Positions 33,405 to 43,419 of a stretch of DNA of 64,000 nucleotides are shown in pieces; the first letter of the stretch is position 1, and the number at the start of each line of letters is the position of its first letter. Made by a program: the position numbers and the translations under genes. Source of the DNA: Prochilodus magdalenae (lineage: Eukaryota > Chordata > Actinopteri > Characiformes > Prochilodontidae); contig JAMWET010006936.1 of the NCBI GenBank assembly GCA_024036415.1, positions 764,001 through 828,000 of the forward strand, written 5' to 3'. The notes beneath the pieces are model-generated. The model searched no databases, was not told the DNA's origin, and worked only from the letters and a program-made list of their open reading frames with translations.

Positions 33405-33716
33405 AACTACACGCTATCTTTGTCTTTTTCTTGTCTTTTTTCTCTCTTTAGCTCTCTCTCTCCACTTCTATCTTTCATTCTTTCTCATGTGCTTTCTCTC
33501 TTTCTTTTTTTGTTACTAACTTTACTTTCTTTCTTTCATTCTTTCCTTCTCTCTCTTGAATTGTATCTTTCTTTCCTCTTTATTTCTTTTTCTCTTTCTT
33601 TCTTTTGCTTTTTCTCAATCTCTTACTTTTCTCACCCACCCACTCACCTTTCTCTGTTTTTTTCTCTTTTCCTCACTTTCTTTCTTTCTTTCTTTCTTTC
33701 TCTCTCTCGTTCTCAG
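33405..33716. repeat. 300-bp polypyrimidine (CT/CTTT) tract
   Basis: Nearly all C and T with TTTC, CTCT and CATTCTTT units and a pure TTTC segment near 33677-33700. Ser/Phe/Leu-rich frames up to 113 codons on the plus strand are artefacts of this composition. Confidence 0.9.
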
Positions 33717-33739
33717 TGCTTGCAGAGCAAGTGTTTAGC

Positions 33740-33965
33740 TGTGTGTTTAGCTCCTCAGTGAGGCCCGGGTCAGGAGACAGCCTCCATTGAGCAAGCAAAT
33801 GAGGCTTACCACCCCAGAGACCACAGCTTACAGTGCGGAAACACAGCGTCCGTCTCAGCCTGCGTCCGTATGTCCGGCCACACAGCAGTTCAGGGTGAGC
33901 CACAAATGAAAAGTGCCAGAAGATTTGGGTCATCTGCCAAGATCCCACACACACCTGACGGAGAA
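33740..33965. promoter_or_regulatory. Candidate regulatory island
   Basis: GC-richer unique sequence between a CT-rich tract and a GA microsatellite, without a recognisable domain in the 93-codon minus-strand frame. Function inferred. Confidence 0.25.
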
Positions 33966-34030
33966 GTGTGTGAAAGTGTGTTCTTTAGTTTTAGTGTATG
34001 TGTTTGTGTGTGTGTGAGTGAGAGAGAAAC

Positions 34031-34033
<3 letters not shown>

Positions 34034-34073
<40 letters not shown>
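34034..34073. repeat. (GA)n microsatellite
   Basis: A pure GA run of about 40 bases. Confidence 0.97.
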
Positions 34074-34076
<3 letters not shown>

Positions 34077-34249
34077 ACTAAGAGAGAGGGAGGAAGGAAA
34101 TGATAAAAAAAAAAAATGCAAAAAAACATTCAGCAAACTGGCAGTGATTATTGATTAATGTGAACAGTGTTATCATTTAAGGCCCATAACACCAAAACCT
34201 GAAACTTCCTCACTTATGTTTTAGAGTAAATTGTATCTGTAAGGTCTTT

Positions 34250-34565
34250 CCCAGTAGGCACTTCAGTGTTTACTCTGGATCGTAAACCTGCTTACGGCGT
34301 GGAAGAGCCTGTAGCGTTAGCAACTGTTACTATCTGGACTTCCCCAGTTCTACCGCTCTGTGATTGGTCGATCTGATGACCCAGTATCCTCAGCTTTGCA
34401 ACACTTTTCCAGATATTTTTAGCGGGAAGGTTTCAGCACTCCAAACTGAAGCTAAGCCGTGTTCACCTCGGCCAGTGACCCGGTCAGCGGAGGCCGAGGA
34501 TGTCACTTCCTTTGTCTGGCCCTGTTCCCTGAAAGATGGAAAAGGGGGGGTGGGGGAGAGATTGA
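34250..34565. promoter_or_regulatory. Candidate regulatory island
   Basis: GC-rich unique sequence, for instance 'gcttacggcgtggaagagcc' (34290-34309) and 'cggtcagcggaggccgagg' (about 34482-34500). The 86-codon frame has no domain. Function inferred. Confidence 0.28.
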
Positions 34566-34744
34566 GAGAGAGTTCTTCTGCATGTAAATCTTGTAGATTT
34601 TATTCGCTTTTTTCTTTAAATTAGCAGGATTTATGTGCATTCACATACATAGACACACATATAACACTTATACTCACATATTCAGGCACAGCATATACTG
34701 TATGTCTTCACTGACCAGAGGAGGGTGGCATAGAAATACTTCAC

Positions 34745-34870
34745 AGGGCTGTATAAAAGCCCTGTGATGGACTGACGGCCTGTCCAGGGTGTTTCCTGCC
34801 TTCTGCCTAATGATCATTGGGATAAGCTTTAGCACCCCCATGATAAAGGAATGAATGAATGTAAAAAAGT
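34745..34870 (+). mobile_element. L2-like LINE 3' tail
   Basis: Words 'tgtgatggactgacggcc', 'gtccagggtgtttcctgcc' and 'gggataagctttagcacccc' match, in order, the 3' end shared by vertebrate L2-type LINEs and SINEs that borrow it. The copy ends in 'gaatgaatgaatg' repeats (about 34850-34861), as these tails usually do. No coding part is visible. Confidence 0.7.
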
Positions 34871-34929
34871 GAGTCAGCATCCATTTCCAGAACATACTAT
34901 GCAATACAAGCTCCACATAAGCACGCTAA

Positions 34930-35345
34930 TAACCAAGTCCAAATTGGTCAGCTGAGACAAAGAAGATGCGATCTCACCATTAAAAGTTCTCTAGCACATG
35001 CACAGGTAGGCTATGCTCAGACTGCTAGCCCAACTTTGATTTTTGGCATATCCAGAGTGTAGCTTGTCATAGTCCATGAAACTTGCGATTGAAATGCGAT
35101 TCCAAGCAGACTTTTACAGACAAGTCACCAGTGAGGTTATAAAGTCACTGACACCCATGTCCTTACCACAGCAACCTATGCAGATTGGTTGGTGAGGTCT
35201 GTACACACAAATCTTCCTTCGCGGCCATCCATCCATCCATCCATCCATCCATCCATCCATCCATCCGATTTGAGAACAGATTAGTCTTATCTGCAGTCTG
35301 AATACAACCTTGGACTCATGGGGTGGCTTAAGGATCTGCCCCTTG
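34930..35345 (+). repeat. Dispersed repeat X, copy 1, carrying a CATC microsatellite
   Basis: 'cagcaacctatgcagattgg', 'cacacaaatcttcc', 'gcagtctgaatacaacc' and 'tggcatatccaga' each have counterparts at 55660-56220 ('cagcaacccatgcagatagg', 'cacacaaatccgatc', 'gaagtctgaatacagtc', 'tggcatatccaga'), although spacing differs. Class unknown, probably a DNA-type element without coding capacity. Confidence 0.5.
35225..35266. repeat. (CATC)n microsatellite
   Basis: About ten CATC units in a row inside repeat X; the counterpart at 56 kb lacks it. Confidence 0.96.
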
Positions 35346-35829
35346 ACCCTTAGATCCTGCAAGTGCCTTCTTGGTTGGTGTGTATAAAACTGTATTACAG
35401 TTATATAATAAAAGTCATATTTAACTAATGTTGATATTCCTAAGTTGCTGAGCAACTTCTGTGAAAAACTCCCCAGGTCAGTAGAGTAGGATGGGCCCTT
35501 TCAAACAAGCCCTGGGTCACATTGCTAACCTCCAGGGAACCACAGATATGGATACCCTGGAATCTCACAAATTTGTATCTGACTTTACCCTCCTGGGGAC
35601 CTTGCCAAAATGCTCGCCTGCGGTGAAGGTCTGGAGAAATTTAAACTGCTTCTCGGTCAGTATAAGATGAACTTCAAACTTATAGAGTTATGGGGAATAA
35701 TGTTCTCTCACCAATGAAACATGACTTATAAATATAGTCTTTAGGAAAACGAAGACAACAACATTAAATATCAGATCTTTGAAAGGCTTTAGATCGACAC
35801 AGAAATGTTACTTCTCAGCATCACACTGT

Positions 35830-36010
35830 AAGCCGGAGATTCTGATCCTGAAATCACCAGGCTCCTCAACTGTCTTTCCTGAGGCATCAGTGATGTTAGT
35901 GTCAATCATGTGATCAGCAACCAGTTTACATCAACTGTAAAGCAGCATTGTTGAACTGTAAAGTTCACTGGTCAACTATTTGACTGTTGTGTGCAACCTC
36001 TAGATTACAC
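35830..36010 (+). repeat. Dispersed repeat Z, copy 2
   Basis: Counterpart of 6556-6690, same orientation: 'atcaccaggctc', 'gttagtgtcaatcatgtgat' and 'acatcaactgtaaagcag'. Boundaries unknown. The 370 bases before it (35460-35829) are unassigned. Confidence 0.45.
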
Positions 36011-36179
36011 TGTCTGTTGATAAGAGTGGTTGGAGTACACCAATAAAATAAATTCATAGTCATGTTCTAACCCTTGAGCCTCTACAACCTTAAACTAACT
36101 GTGCACAAGCCTTCCCCCATGCCCTGTGCTTCAATTTCAAATTTTGGAATGCAGATAAAGAACCGAAGATTTAAGGATA

Positions 36180-36510
36180 TGGCGGATAGTACCTTACACA
36201 TTTATCTAGCGAAAATAAAACAAAGTTTGAGATTGGTGGACTGGACTATACCTCACATTCATGAGGTGAAAATGAAGCAGATGTTGGGGTCATCTGACTG
36301 GACTATAACTCACTCATTCATAAGGCGAAAATAAAATAGAGTTTGGGGTTGCCCGCCTGGACTATACCTCACACATTTATGAGGTGAAAATAAAGCAGTT
36401 CTTAGAAAGGGGTTGACTGTACTATACCTTGCATATTCATGAGGCGTAAAATAAAACAGAGTTTGGGATTGGCTGACTGGGCTATTCTTATTCATGAGGC
36501 AGAGAGTGTT
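36180..36510 (+). repeat. 57-60-bp minisatellite, about 5.5 units
   Basis: 'gactatacctcacacattca' type starts occur at 36244, 36301, 36360, 36420 and 36480, giving periods of 57, 59, 60 and 60 bases, with a diverged leading unit. Each unit contains 'attcatgagg' and 'aaaataaaacagagtttggg'. The period is not constant and frames do not stay open. Confidence 0.9.
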
Positions 36511-37055
36511 TTGTCTGATTGTAATGTAAGAAAACTGAATTTGGGATTCATAAAAATGCAGTATAATACACATTTGATTGGGCAGGCCTGTGATCAGTGT
36601 GGGTAGGCCAAGACTGACCCATAGCTCTGCGCCTGCCAGAGGACAGACAAAGAAAAGCAACTGGATAAAGCGCACACTCCTTCTGTATTACTGCTCTCAT
36701 CGCTCATGGCTTGTATGAGGAAATGAATGGAGACCCATAGGAAGTGCAGGGGTGGCCTGACAGCATGCTCTGACCTGCTGCCATGTGTATGCGTGTGTGT
36801 GTTATGATAGCCCACCGGGTCATTAGCTGTAATCAGAAGGACCTTTCGCTGTCTACAGCCCCATAGGGCCATGTCTAATCAACTACTCCAACTTCCTTAC
36901 CCTCACACAAAGGAGATTAGCCAAGGTGATTTTTTAACCTCAATGGGACTCACCTGGTTAAATAAAGGGTAAATAAATATGGAAAACACACACACACAGT
37001 TTTGTTTTTAAACAGTGTAAGGACATGGGGGATACACGTGTCCCATATGTATTAT
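36511..37055. other. Mixed non-coding stretch
   Basis: A GC-balanced patch at 36640-36880 could be regulatory, but the evidence is weak. A minus-strand 121-codon frame (36310-36675) runs through the minisatellite and is an artefact. A short CA run lies near 36985-36998. Confidence 0.35.
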
Positions 37056-37058
37056 ATA

Positions 37059-37480
37059 CATGTACAGTACAGGGCAAAGTCAGAGGCCAGCCTTCATTTA
37101 TTTTAAGCAGAACAGTTAAAAACCAGTGGAGTTATTAGTTTTTCAGTGCCAGGAAATAAAAGCTGAAAGCATATATTTAACAGCAAAGATCACAGAAGTG
37201 TCAGCAACTAAATCGATCAAATTCCCTCAGTGGGTTTCATCCTGAACATTTTTTTCAGCTTCCATTTTGGAAGACCCTTAGTCCAGGTTTTCCCCAGAAA
37301 TCTGCAGGGATATTTTTCCACACCTCCAAAGTTTGTTTTATTTTCCACTTCTTGCTATCCAAGTAATTCCAAAAACAGTCACTGGTGTTGAGCTCTAGAG
37401 TGTCCTCTAGCCATTGTTCTGAGATCTTAGTAACAACTTCTTGACAGCTACACATTCTTTCAGGCCCATAGCATTTATAT
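37059..37480 (-). mobile_element. Tc1/mariner remnant with 3' end and transposase C-terminus
   Basis: The end 'acagtacagggcaaagtcag' (37063-37082) resembles the 'acagtactgtgcaaaagtc' terminus of a fish Tc1 family. On the minus strand, 37255-37455 stays open for 66 codons. It contains LNTSDCFWNYLDSKKWK, which fits 'LNPIE.FWN.L..K' with the catalytic E replaced by D, then WKNIPADFWGK, fitting 'W..IP...' of the C-terminus. The N-terminal and middle parts are missing. Confidence 0.7.
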
Positions 37481-37502
37481 TGATCTTTTTATATATATTA
37501 TA

Positions 37503-37550
37503 ATATAAAAAAAAAAATATATATATATATATATATTTTTTTTTTTATAT
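37503..37550. repeat. Perfect AT palindrome, 24-bp arms
   Basis: An 11-base A run (37507-37517), an 18-base TA alternation and an 11-base T run (37536-37546) form a perfect inverted repeat centred at 37526/37527 with no spacer. Imperfect complementarity extends outward ('atttatattgat' left, 'atcaataaat' right). Capable in principle of cruciform extrusion. It lies between two Tc1-type remnants. Confidence 0.95.
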
Positions 37551-37559
37551 ATATCAATA

Positions 37560-37680
37560 AATTATGATAATTTTAGACTGATATGTGATATGAGCAATAT
37601 TTATTGAGCTATTTATATAGCTCTCAGTATGGTGCTGGGCCACCATGTTTGTGATCTGTGCAACTATTTTTAAAAATTCA
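37560..37680 (-). mobile_element. Tc1/mariner-like remnant, copy G (3' tail only)
   Basis: 'tttagactgatatgtgatat', 'gagcaatatttattgagct' and 'ccaccatgtttg' match the 3' tail of copies E and J. It then jumps to 'gtgcaactatttttaaaa', i.e. the opposite terminus, so nearly the whole interior is gone: a near solo-terminal remnant. Confidence 0.6.
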
Positions 37681-37895
37681 TCTTTGTCTTAAAATGTATG
37701 AATACAAACACACATATGCTACACAAACCTACAAGCAACTAACACACTAGTCTAACTCAGTAGATTAAAGGGGTCATAAAATGATCATTCTGGCCAACCA
37801 TTCTGACTATCTACCAGCTGTTCAACAATAACCATATTCATACCTTAAGGTCTTTCGGAACCTAGCCCATATAATCAGAGCCATGAGGTGCAATT
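37681..37895. other. Non-coding stretch, nothing recognised
   Basis: No feature recognised. Confidence 0.4.
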
Positions 37896-37899
37896 TCAA

Positions 37900-38130
37900 G
37901 CATTAAGCTCTTTAGGGTTGTGCTTTGGGACAATGTCCCGTATATCAAACCCCCTGTCCGTCACTGACCCCTCTCCTGCTGGGCCGTTTGTCCAATTAGA
38001 TACGGCCGGCAGGGGGTCAGCCCCTTAGTGTGAAAAGCAGTGACAGATTGAACCAAAATAGTGCTGTTTTCACAGACACGCCGAGTTAGCAGGTCAGCAC
38101 AGGGGCTGAGGTCTCTACATGCACAACTCA
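37900..38130. promoter_or_regulatory. Candidate conserved non-coding element
   Basis: Compact GC-rich block with 'ttgtccaattagatacggcc' (37987-38006), a homeodomain-type CAATTAG core in GC context, and several direct and inverted GC words ('cccctgtccg', 'gcagggggtcagcccc'). No coding signal. Function inferred. Confidence 0.35.
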
Positions 38131-38140
38131 TTTACACATT

Positions 38141-38846
38141 CACTCACGTTATACTTTATTAGAAACACTTTGTTTGTAACTCTTTAACTTAGTGTCCACT
38201 TTATTAGAAACACCTGCCTGCACTTCTGCAATGCCAGTCTTATAGGTCCACCACTGAAGTATCAGGCTGGATTATTACATGCTTTGGTAACACTGTTAAG
38301 TGGACAGAGGGCTGCCACCCAACCATGAACAGCCAAGAGCAGGTCAGAAAATGGGCAGAAACAGCTGTGCCAATAGTCACCAGCTGGAGATGTACCTTCC
38401 TGGATGTTTCACCTCCAACGCTAAATCTAAGGATCTTAAATCTGGACTTAGAGGTAATAGGGCAAATACAGGATATCAGGGAACCACACATTCTGGAGAA
38501 AGTTAACAGGAAAGACATATTTACAACATCACAAAATCACCCCATGTGGGAAACTGACCAATACAATATCACCCCACAACATACAGTGCACCCAAAACAA
38601 AGTGATGCACCTTTTTCATTAAATGTAACTTTTAAAGGCCTTAAGTTTTGTTTCAGTTTTGTTTGTTGGTGGTGCATTGCCCCAATAAACGACCTCTAAG
38701 ATTGTGCCTACCTGCAAGATTACTTGGTGCTGACAAATTGGCCATGGAAGAAGGCCTAAAGGTTGGACTACAGTCTCCAACTGTACACCAGCAAGTGGAG
38801 CTCTACAGTAGGGGTTCCTAATAAAGAGGACAGTAAGAGTAAGTAA
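38141..38846. mobile_element. 0.7-kb non-autonomous DNA element with terminal inverted repeats
   Basis: The left end has 'actttattagaaacac' at about 38153, with a second similar copy at about 38200 ('ccactttattagaaacacct'). The right end has 'gttcctaataaagaggacag' (38813-38832). The ends are inverted copies of the 'cactttattaggaacac' terminus used by a fish Tc1-type family. Frames on both strands (68-124 codons) show no transposase motif. The doubled left end may mean a nested insertion. Related termini occur at 32741 and 43196. Confidence 0.65.
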
Positions 38847-38929
38847 AGTAATTCTTCCCAAAAACAGTTTTGGCACCATTGTTATGCACAGTGCAGCTCA
38901 GGTAGTGTTCATTCTACCTTCTTTCAAAA

Positions 38930-39435
38930 TTAAAGGTACCGTCTGAGTGGATGTTAAGGCCCTGCGATTTCCCAACATCGCCAAAAACACAAACACCTTG
39001 CGCACCACCTAAAGCTCATCAGCAGGTCCAGGTGGCTGGAACGGTCGGCCTTTGTCGCCTCAGCCTGTTCCTGACCCGCTGTGGCGATATAATCGCTGCT
39101 TCTGCCCGGCTACAAGCGGACTAAGAGCCTTATGGGTGTGAGCGGAGGCCAGGTGCCAGTTTCGATGGACCTTAACCCCAGGCTGATTCTGAAAATACGT
39201 TACCCTGACACTTATTAGTGGGGCGATCCCGGGACGCAGCGGTGGGGGCTGGACTAAAGGGACAGCAGAGAGAGAAAAGACAAAGAGGCATGGAGGAGGA
39301 AGCCGTGTTGTAAAGCCTACGTGATCAGGACACCTCGAGTGTGTAAATCCTCATTCCAGACTGAATGGCATCCTTGCGAAGGGTGTCGGTGGCCAAGGGA
39401 TTTTGGCCTGCAGGGTGTTTTATGTTTATTATATA
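38930..39435. promoter_or_regulatory. Strong candidate conserved non-coding element
   Basis: GC-rich, unique 500-bp block free of repeats, with words such as 'ggcgatataatcgctgcttc' (39082-39101) and 'acacctcgagtgtgtaaatc' (39330-39349). No domain in any frame. Function inferred. Confidence 0.38.
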
Positions 39436-39760
39436 AGGGTAACCACTGGTACTGTTATTAACCGTTGGACTGTGTTAAATTCATTTGGGTTCAGGTCTAA
39501 TCTGTTAATACGCACTGTTGTGGCAAGCAGATGCCCTGGCTTGGTTGACCTTTAACCCAACCTATGACTCCAACAGCGCACGCACCCAGAAGAGTGAAAT
39601 TACATTAGGACAACTGGTGCCTTGGCTGAACTGTCCTGCACGTCTGACTCGAGGAGCTTGCTATGGTCATTACAAAGTAGGGGAACTCATGGAAAGCGGT
39701 GATCAATAGAGCTTGGAGAGGAATAAGGGAAAGGAAGCAGGCTATAATGCTCAATTCCAA
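39436..39760. other. Non-coding stretch, nothing recognised
   Basis: A 63-codon frame (39518-39709) has no domain. Confidence 0.4.
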
Positions 39761-39764
39761 TTTG

Positions 39765-40060
39765 TATAGTCCTGTACAAAGATTTTAGGCCACCCAAGAA
39801 AGCTGTTCAGCTTATCTGGACAGTACGTTATCGTTTGTGAAACACTATTTAACAAAACACCAAAGTCTTAGGAGACGGATTTCCTTTTGTCTAGCCATGG
39901 CATGCATTCATTTAATTCCACCACCAGTACAGCAGCTTTCTGTACTGGAGGAGGCAGGGAATGTGCATGCATACTCCAGTATCTGGTTTAATATTCAGGT
40001 AGTTGTTACAATTCAGGAAGCATACTGGCTAACAGTTAAATGAAATTCAGGTTTTTTAGG
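39765..40060 (+). mobile_element. Tc1-type terminal remnant
   Basis: 'gtcctgtacaaagattttag' (39769-39788) followed by 'gccacccaagaaa' resembles the 'agtactgtgcaaaagtcttaggccaccc' type terminus of fish Tc1 elements. A recurrence of 'caaagtcttaggagac' lies near 39861. Transposase motifs are not found. Confidence 0.5.
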
Positions 40061-40735
40061 TTTTAACAAGACCGTAATGCGCTCCCCAAGAAGAGGTTAG
40101 CATAGCTACAGGTTTCGAATCTCTGTGAATTACATTGATTTGTGTCAGACTGCAAAAACTATAAACTTATACTTGAACTGAATCCTACTGTACTACAGTA
40201 ACTACTTTGAAACATAAGACTTATTTGCACAGCTGTACAGATTCTGAGAATATAGCCTTTATAATGTATGTCCACTCAGACTCTATCCAGTATCACTATT
40301 GAATAAAGCTACTCATATAAGTAGTTATAAGTAGTTATAAATGGTTTAGAATGTGTTTATAAATGATTAATAATTAGATTATAAACACCTTAACACCATT
40401 AATAAGCAGTTGCAGAACAAAAAGGAGGAGCTGCAATCACCTTTGGTGAACTTGCATTCTTTCCTACTGTAGATATACTCATATTTTAATGTTTACAGAT
40501 CTTTGTCTCCTCCATCAGTGACCATTTAACCTGTCAGCTGCGATACATACCCCTTTTATTCTTGTGTTATAACTGTACATTGTAAACTTATAAGACATAC
40601 CTAACAACCATCAATAGACTATTTTAAACCACTTACAAACACTTTATAACACTAGCCTTATTTTAAACTGGGACAAAATATAAACATACATATAAAAACT
40701 ATATAGAGATCTCTTTAGCTCCTTTCCTGGATCTT
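40061..40735. repeat. AT-rich possible MITE with weak inverted ends
   Basis: 'agttataaatggtttagaat' (40333-40352) and the inverse of 'aaaccacttacaaacacttt' (40626-40645) face each other about 300 bases apart. The interior is AT-rich and repetitive ('aagtagttataagtagttat'). Old non-autonomous DNA elements often look like this; confidence is low. Confidence 0.3.
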
Positions 40736-40737
40736 CA

Positions 40738-40893
40738 TTATTTTTCTTATTCTTTCTTCTATTTATTTTATCTTATTATACTTTTCCCTTACTGTAATAC
40801 TTGGTAATAGTCATGTATGTGTGCTCCCACCAAGACAGATTGCGTATATGTGTAACACACGGCGAAATAAAGATTCTGATTCTGATTCAAATA
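40738..40893 (+). mobile_element. LINE-type 3' end with GATTCT tail
   Basis: 'gcgaaataaagattctgatt' followed by another 'ctgattc' (40861-40889) matches the polyadenylation signal plus GATTCT-repeat tail of a widespread fish LINE. A T-rich 3'UTR-like segment precedes it. Insertion is 5'-truncated with no coding part. Confidence 0.6.
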
Positions 40894-40969
40894 AAGGTTT
40901 ACCCCCCAGATACACAACTTCACACAGACTGGTGGTGGCTTTCGCACAGTTGCGCAGTTGTAGCTCACC

Positions 40970-41215
40970 CTTTCACACAGACACATACACACACAAACAG
41001 CAGGCCCTGCCAAAGACATCAGCGGGTTGCGGCCAAATCGACCCGCGCCGTGTCTTCTAGAGTTCCTGTGAAAAATGGGTCGTCTGGTGGCGGGTGTGAT
41101 GAGGGACACCAGCATAAATTGATCTGCTGGGATTACATGGGCGAGCATGGGATTCCTCATCGCAGCACACGGCCAAAACATAGAATCAGGAAAATGAAGC
41201 AAGTCGCAAGCATTT
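40970..41215. promoter_or_regulatory. Candidate conserved non-coding element
   Basis: GC-rich unique sequence ('catcagcgggttgcggccaa' 41017-41036, 'gcataaattgatctgctgg' 41111-41129). The 176-codon plus frame and 137-codon minus frame across it also read through the LINE tail or a CT repeat and have no domain. Function inferred. Confidence 0.33.
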
Positions 41216-41258
41216 CATTTTGCAAGAATTCACTGGACCAGAACTGCCTAGTTTTCAT

Positions 41259-41294
41259 CATCTCTCTCTCTCTCTCTCTCTCTCGCTCTCTCTC
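41259..41294. repeat. (TC)n microsatellite
   Basis: TC run with one interruption at 41285. Confidence 0.95.
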
Positions 41295-42255
41295 ATCACT
41301 TCTGTTTATGAGTCCCTTTTGGATGGTGTGAGGGTTTGGACGGTGTGAGGCCTGCTGGCTGGCGACGGAGGTAAATCCGGCTAAACCTGGCACTAATGTC
41401 TTGGGGGTGAAAAGGATTAATAAGGAAAGGCTCCAAAGGGCTTTGGGATGGCTAAGATTCTTAACCCATTTAACCTCTTTTTATGCCATCACTGAATCAG
41501 GACACAGATTTTATGATGTGGTGACAATGTGTCAAAGTAATCACGAAAAGATAACGACCACATCTACCACATCCGGAGGTGATATGCCCTGATCACCCAC
41601 TATGCTAGAAATATGAACCGTGTACTTCCACTGCTTGGCTATGTAATGAGCTCCACATATCACATGTATCCACATGTATCTTATGGCTCCACTATTAAGG
41701 GGCGGATTAAATGGTGGTGTTAGAAAATGTAGTTTGACATCTGATCACCAATTCACTTTCCCCCCCTTGCAATGCAAAGTGCTTGGCTGGGAACACGCAA
41801 GTGGTGGCAAGTTGTTTCACCAATAGTAGAACAACTCACCTCTTAAAGGAGCAAACACCACTGACTAGCTAGAAGCCACTGATGTGGCAGAAATTATGTT
41901 GTGGCATCTGGGGTGGCCAATCAGATTTCCGGAGAGGGACTGGCCACCCTGGCCACCTATTTAGTGCTGTGCATAAGTACAGATACACACTGCAGTCCAT
42001 CAATTTGACATGTACAATTTCTTAGCCACCCTCTACACTCTCATTTTCAGCCACAGATCGATTGAAATCCAGGACCTTTTGAAAAATAGAAAAGTGCAAC
42101 ACTTGCCACAGAGATTTGTTTGAGGTACTGACAGTCATATAGCTAGATCTTGTCCCACTACTCGCACAACCCAGCATTCATTATGACGCTGCTCAAATAA
42201 CTCAATTACAAGACAGTTTGAAAACTGGAGATAGTTAACTCTGTAAGTGTTATTG
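41295..42255. other. Non-coding stretch, nothing recognised
   Basis: Frames below 80 codons. 'cacatatcacatgtatccacatg' lies near 41653, a local duplication of an octamer. No repeat family named. Confidence 0.4.
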
Positions 42256-42259
42256 CTAT

Positions 42260-42725
42260 TGGGAAGGAGGTAAAGGTCAATAAATGATGATACATTTAGA
42301 TTGATATGGTCAATAGCAACACATACAGAAGTAGTGTCTTACAGTATGGCATCTAGCCGCCATGTTTGCTAACGGAACATGCCAGACATCTCAGCATTGA
42401 GTTGTAGGGGTTCCTCATGATGTCCTGCATTAATCCATCCCATGCAGTCTGAATATTCTCACACAGTTCCTGCAGATTTTGTGATAAAGGTGGAGGTGGA
42501 GTGACACCAGGTTTTCTGGACGTGAGACATATGAGATCAAACTGGAGCTGACCATGGTGCCTCTGCACATGGATGACTCATGGAGGGCATCACTGCTGGC
42601 TGAATGTTTGAAAGTTTAGTTACTTTTGGTTGATTCTATCTGGGTGCAACTATTCATGCAACGGTTCTTTTGATGATGAGCGTATTTGTGTGGATAAATA
42701 TAAGCTAGTGTCATCTGATTATCGT
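42260..42725 (-). mobile_element. Tc1/mariner-like remnant, copy H
   Basis: The 3' tail lies at 42262-42340. A minus-strand 71-codon frame (42353-42568) reads PPPPLSQNLQELCENIQTAW, then DGL and NSMLRCLACSVSKHGG, the clearest reading of the C-terminus in the window. The sequence then jumps to 'ggatgactcatggagggc' (42571-42588) and on to the 5' terminus 'ccttctgggtgcaactattc' (42635-42660), so the middle is deleted. Confidence 0.75.
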
Positions 42726-42829
42726 GAATTATGTCTCAGCATCTTCCTATTCATTTTTTGCTCAAGCAACTAGTAAAACATCCTAATGAAATAAAAGGTC
42801 TTCACTAGGGAAGTGGAGCTGGATGGACA

Positions 42830-43222
42830 ATCAGTGCAAAAGAAGGTGGGGAAAAGAAACCTAGCATGGTGATTAAGGACAGTGCATTATGTTACGCAGT
42901 GACAAACAGTTGAAGGGGCATGAGGAAAAAGTGTATCCGCTCTCAACCCTCCAATGTCTTGAACGCACAGTGAAGAGACTGAGGTACTGCTGGTAGAGAC
43001 TTACCTTGACCTTTTTGAGACACAGACTGCTCTTCAATATGGTGGCACGAACTCCCCAAGGGGAAGGGCAGAGTGGCGGTCAGGGAGTGCTTTTCTTTGG
43101 TGGAATTAAAGTGAATAATGTTTTTGATGCTGGTATGAATGTAGCAGGGGCAACATGGTGGCTAACATTAACAAGATAGAGCTACAAGGAAGGAGTTTCT
43201 AATAAAGTGGCAGGTAAGTGTA
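42830..43222 (+). mobile_element. DNA element, right end with 'CTAATAAAGTGG' terminus
   Basis: Ends in 'gtttctaataaagtggcagg' (43195-43214), the same terminus as at 38813 and, inverted, at 38153. The matching left end is not seen within 400 bases upstream, so either the left end is lost or the element starts further away. No transposase motif. Confidence 0.5.
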
Positions 43223-43283
43223 CAAGTCAACCATATGCATCATTCATTAGAAACAACCACAAGATTACACTGTCAACTCACTT

Positions 43284-43305
43284 ATAGCTGAGCTGAGCTG
43301 AGCTG
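43284..43305. repeat. (GAGCT)n short tandem repeat
   Basis: About four and a half GAGCT/GCTGA units in a row. Confidence 0.85.
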
Positions 43306-43419
43306 AGAACATCCCTTGAACAACCATGTGCTGAACAACTCTGTCTACTTCCTAATATCCCTTGACCCTCATGATGTAGATAAAAATGGATGCGTTGCCC
43401 TCTGAAACACAAAGGAAAT

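Noticed and set aside
33420..33761. 113-codon Ser/Phe/Leu-rich frame resembling a membrane protein
   Set aside because: It is the translation of a polypyrimidine tract.
36310..36675. 121-codon minus-strand open frame
   Set aside because: It runs through a 57-60-bp minisatellite whose units supply the repeated HEY.RYS-like words.
40801..41331. Longest open frame (176 codons, plus strand)
   Set aside because: It begins in a LINE 3' tail and ends in a CT microsatellite, and shows no domain. The minus strand is also open for 137 codons here.
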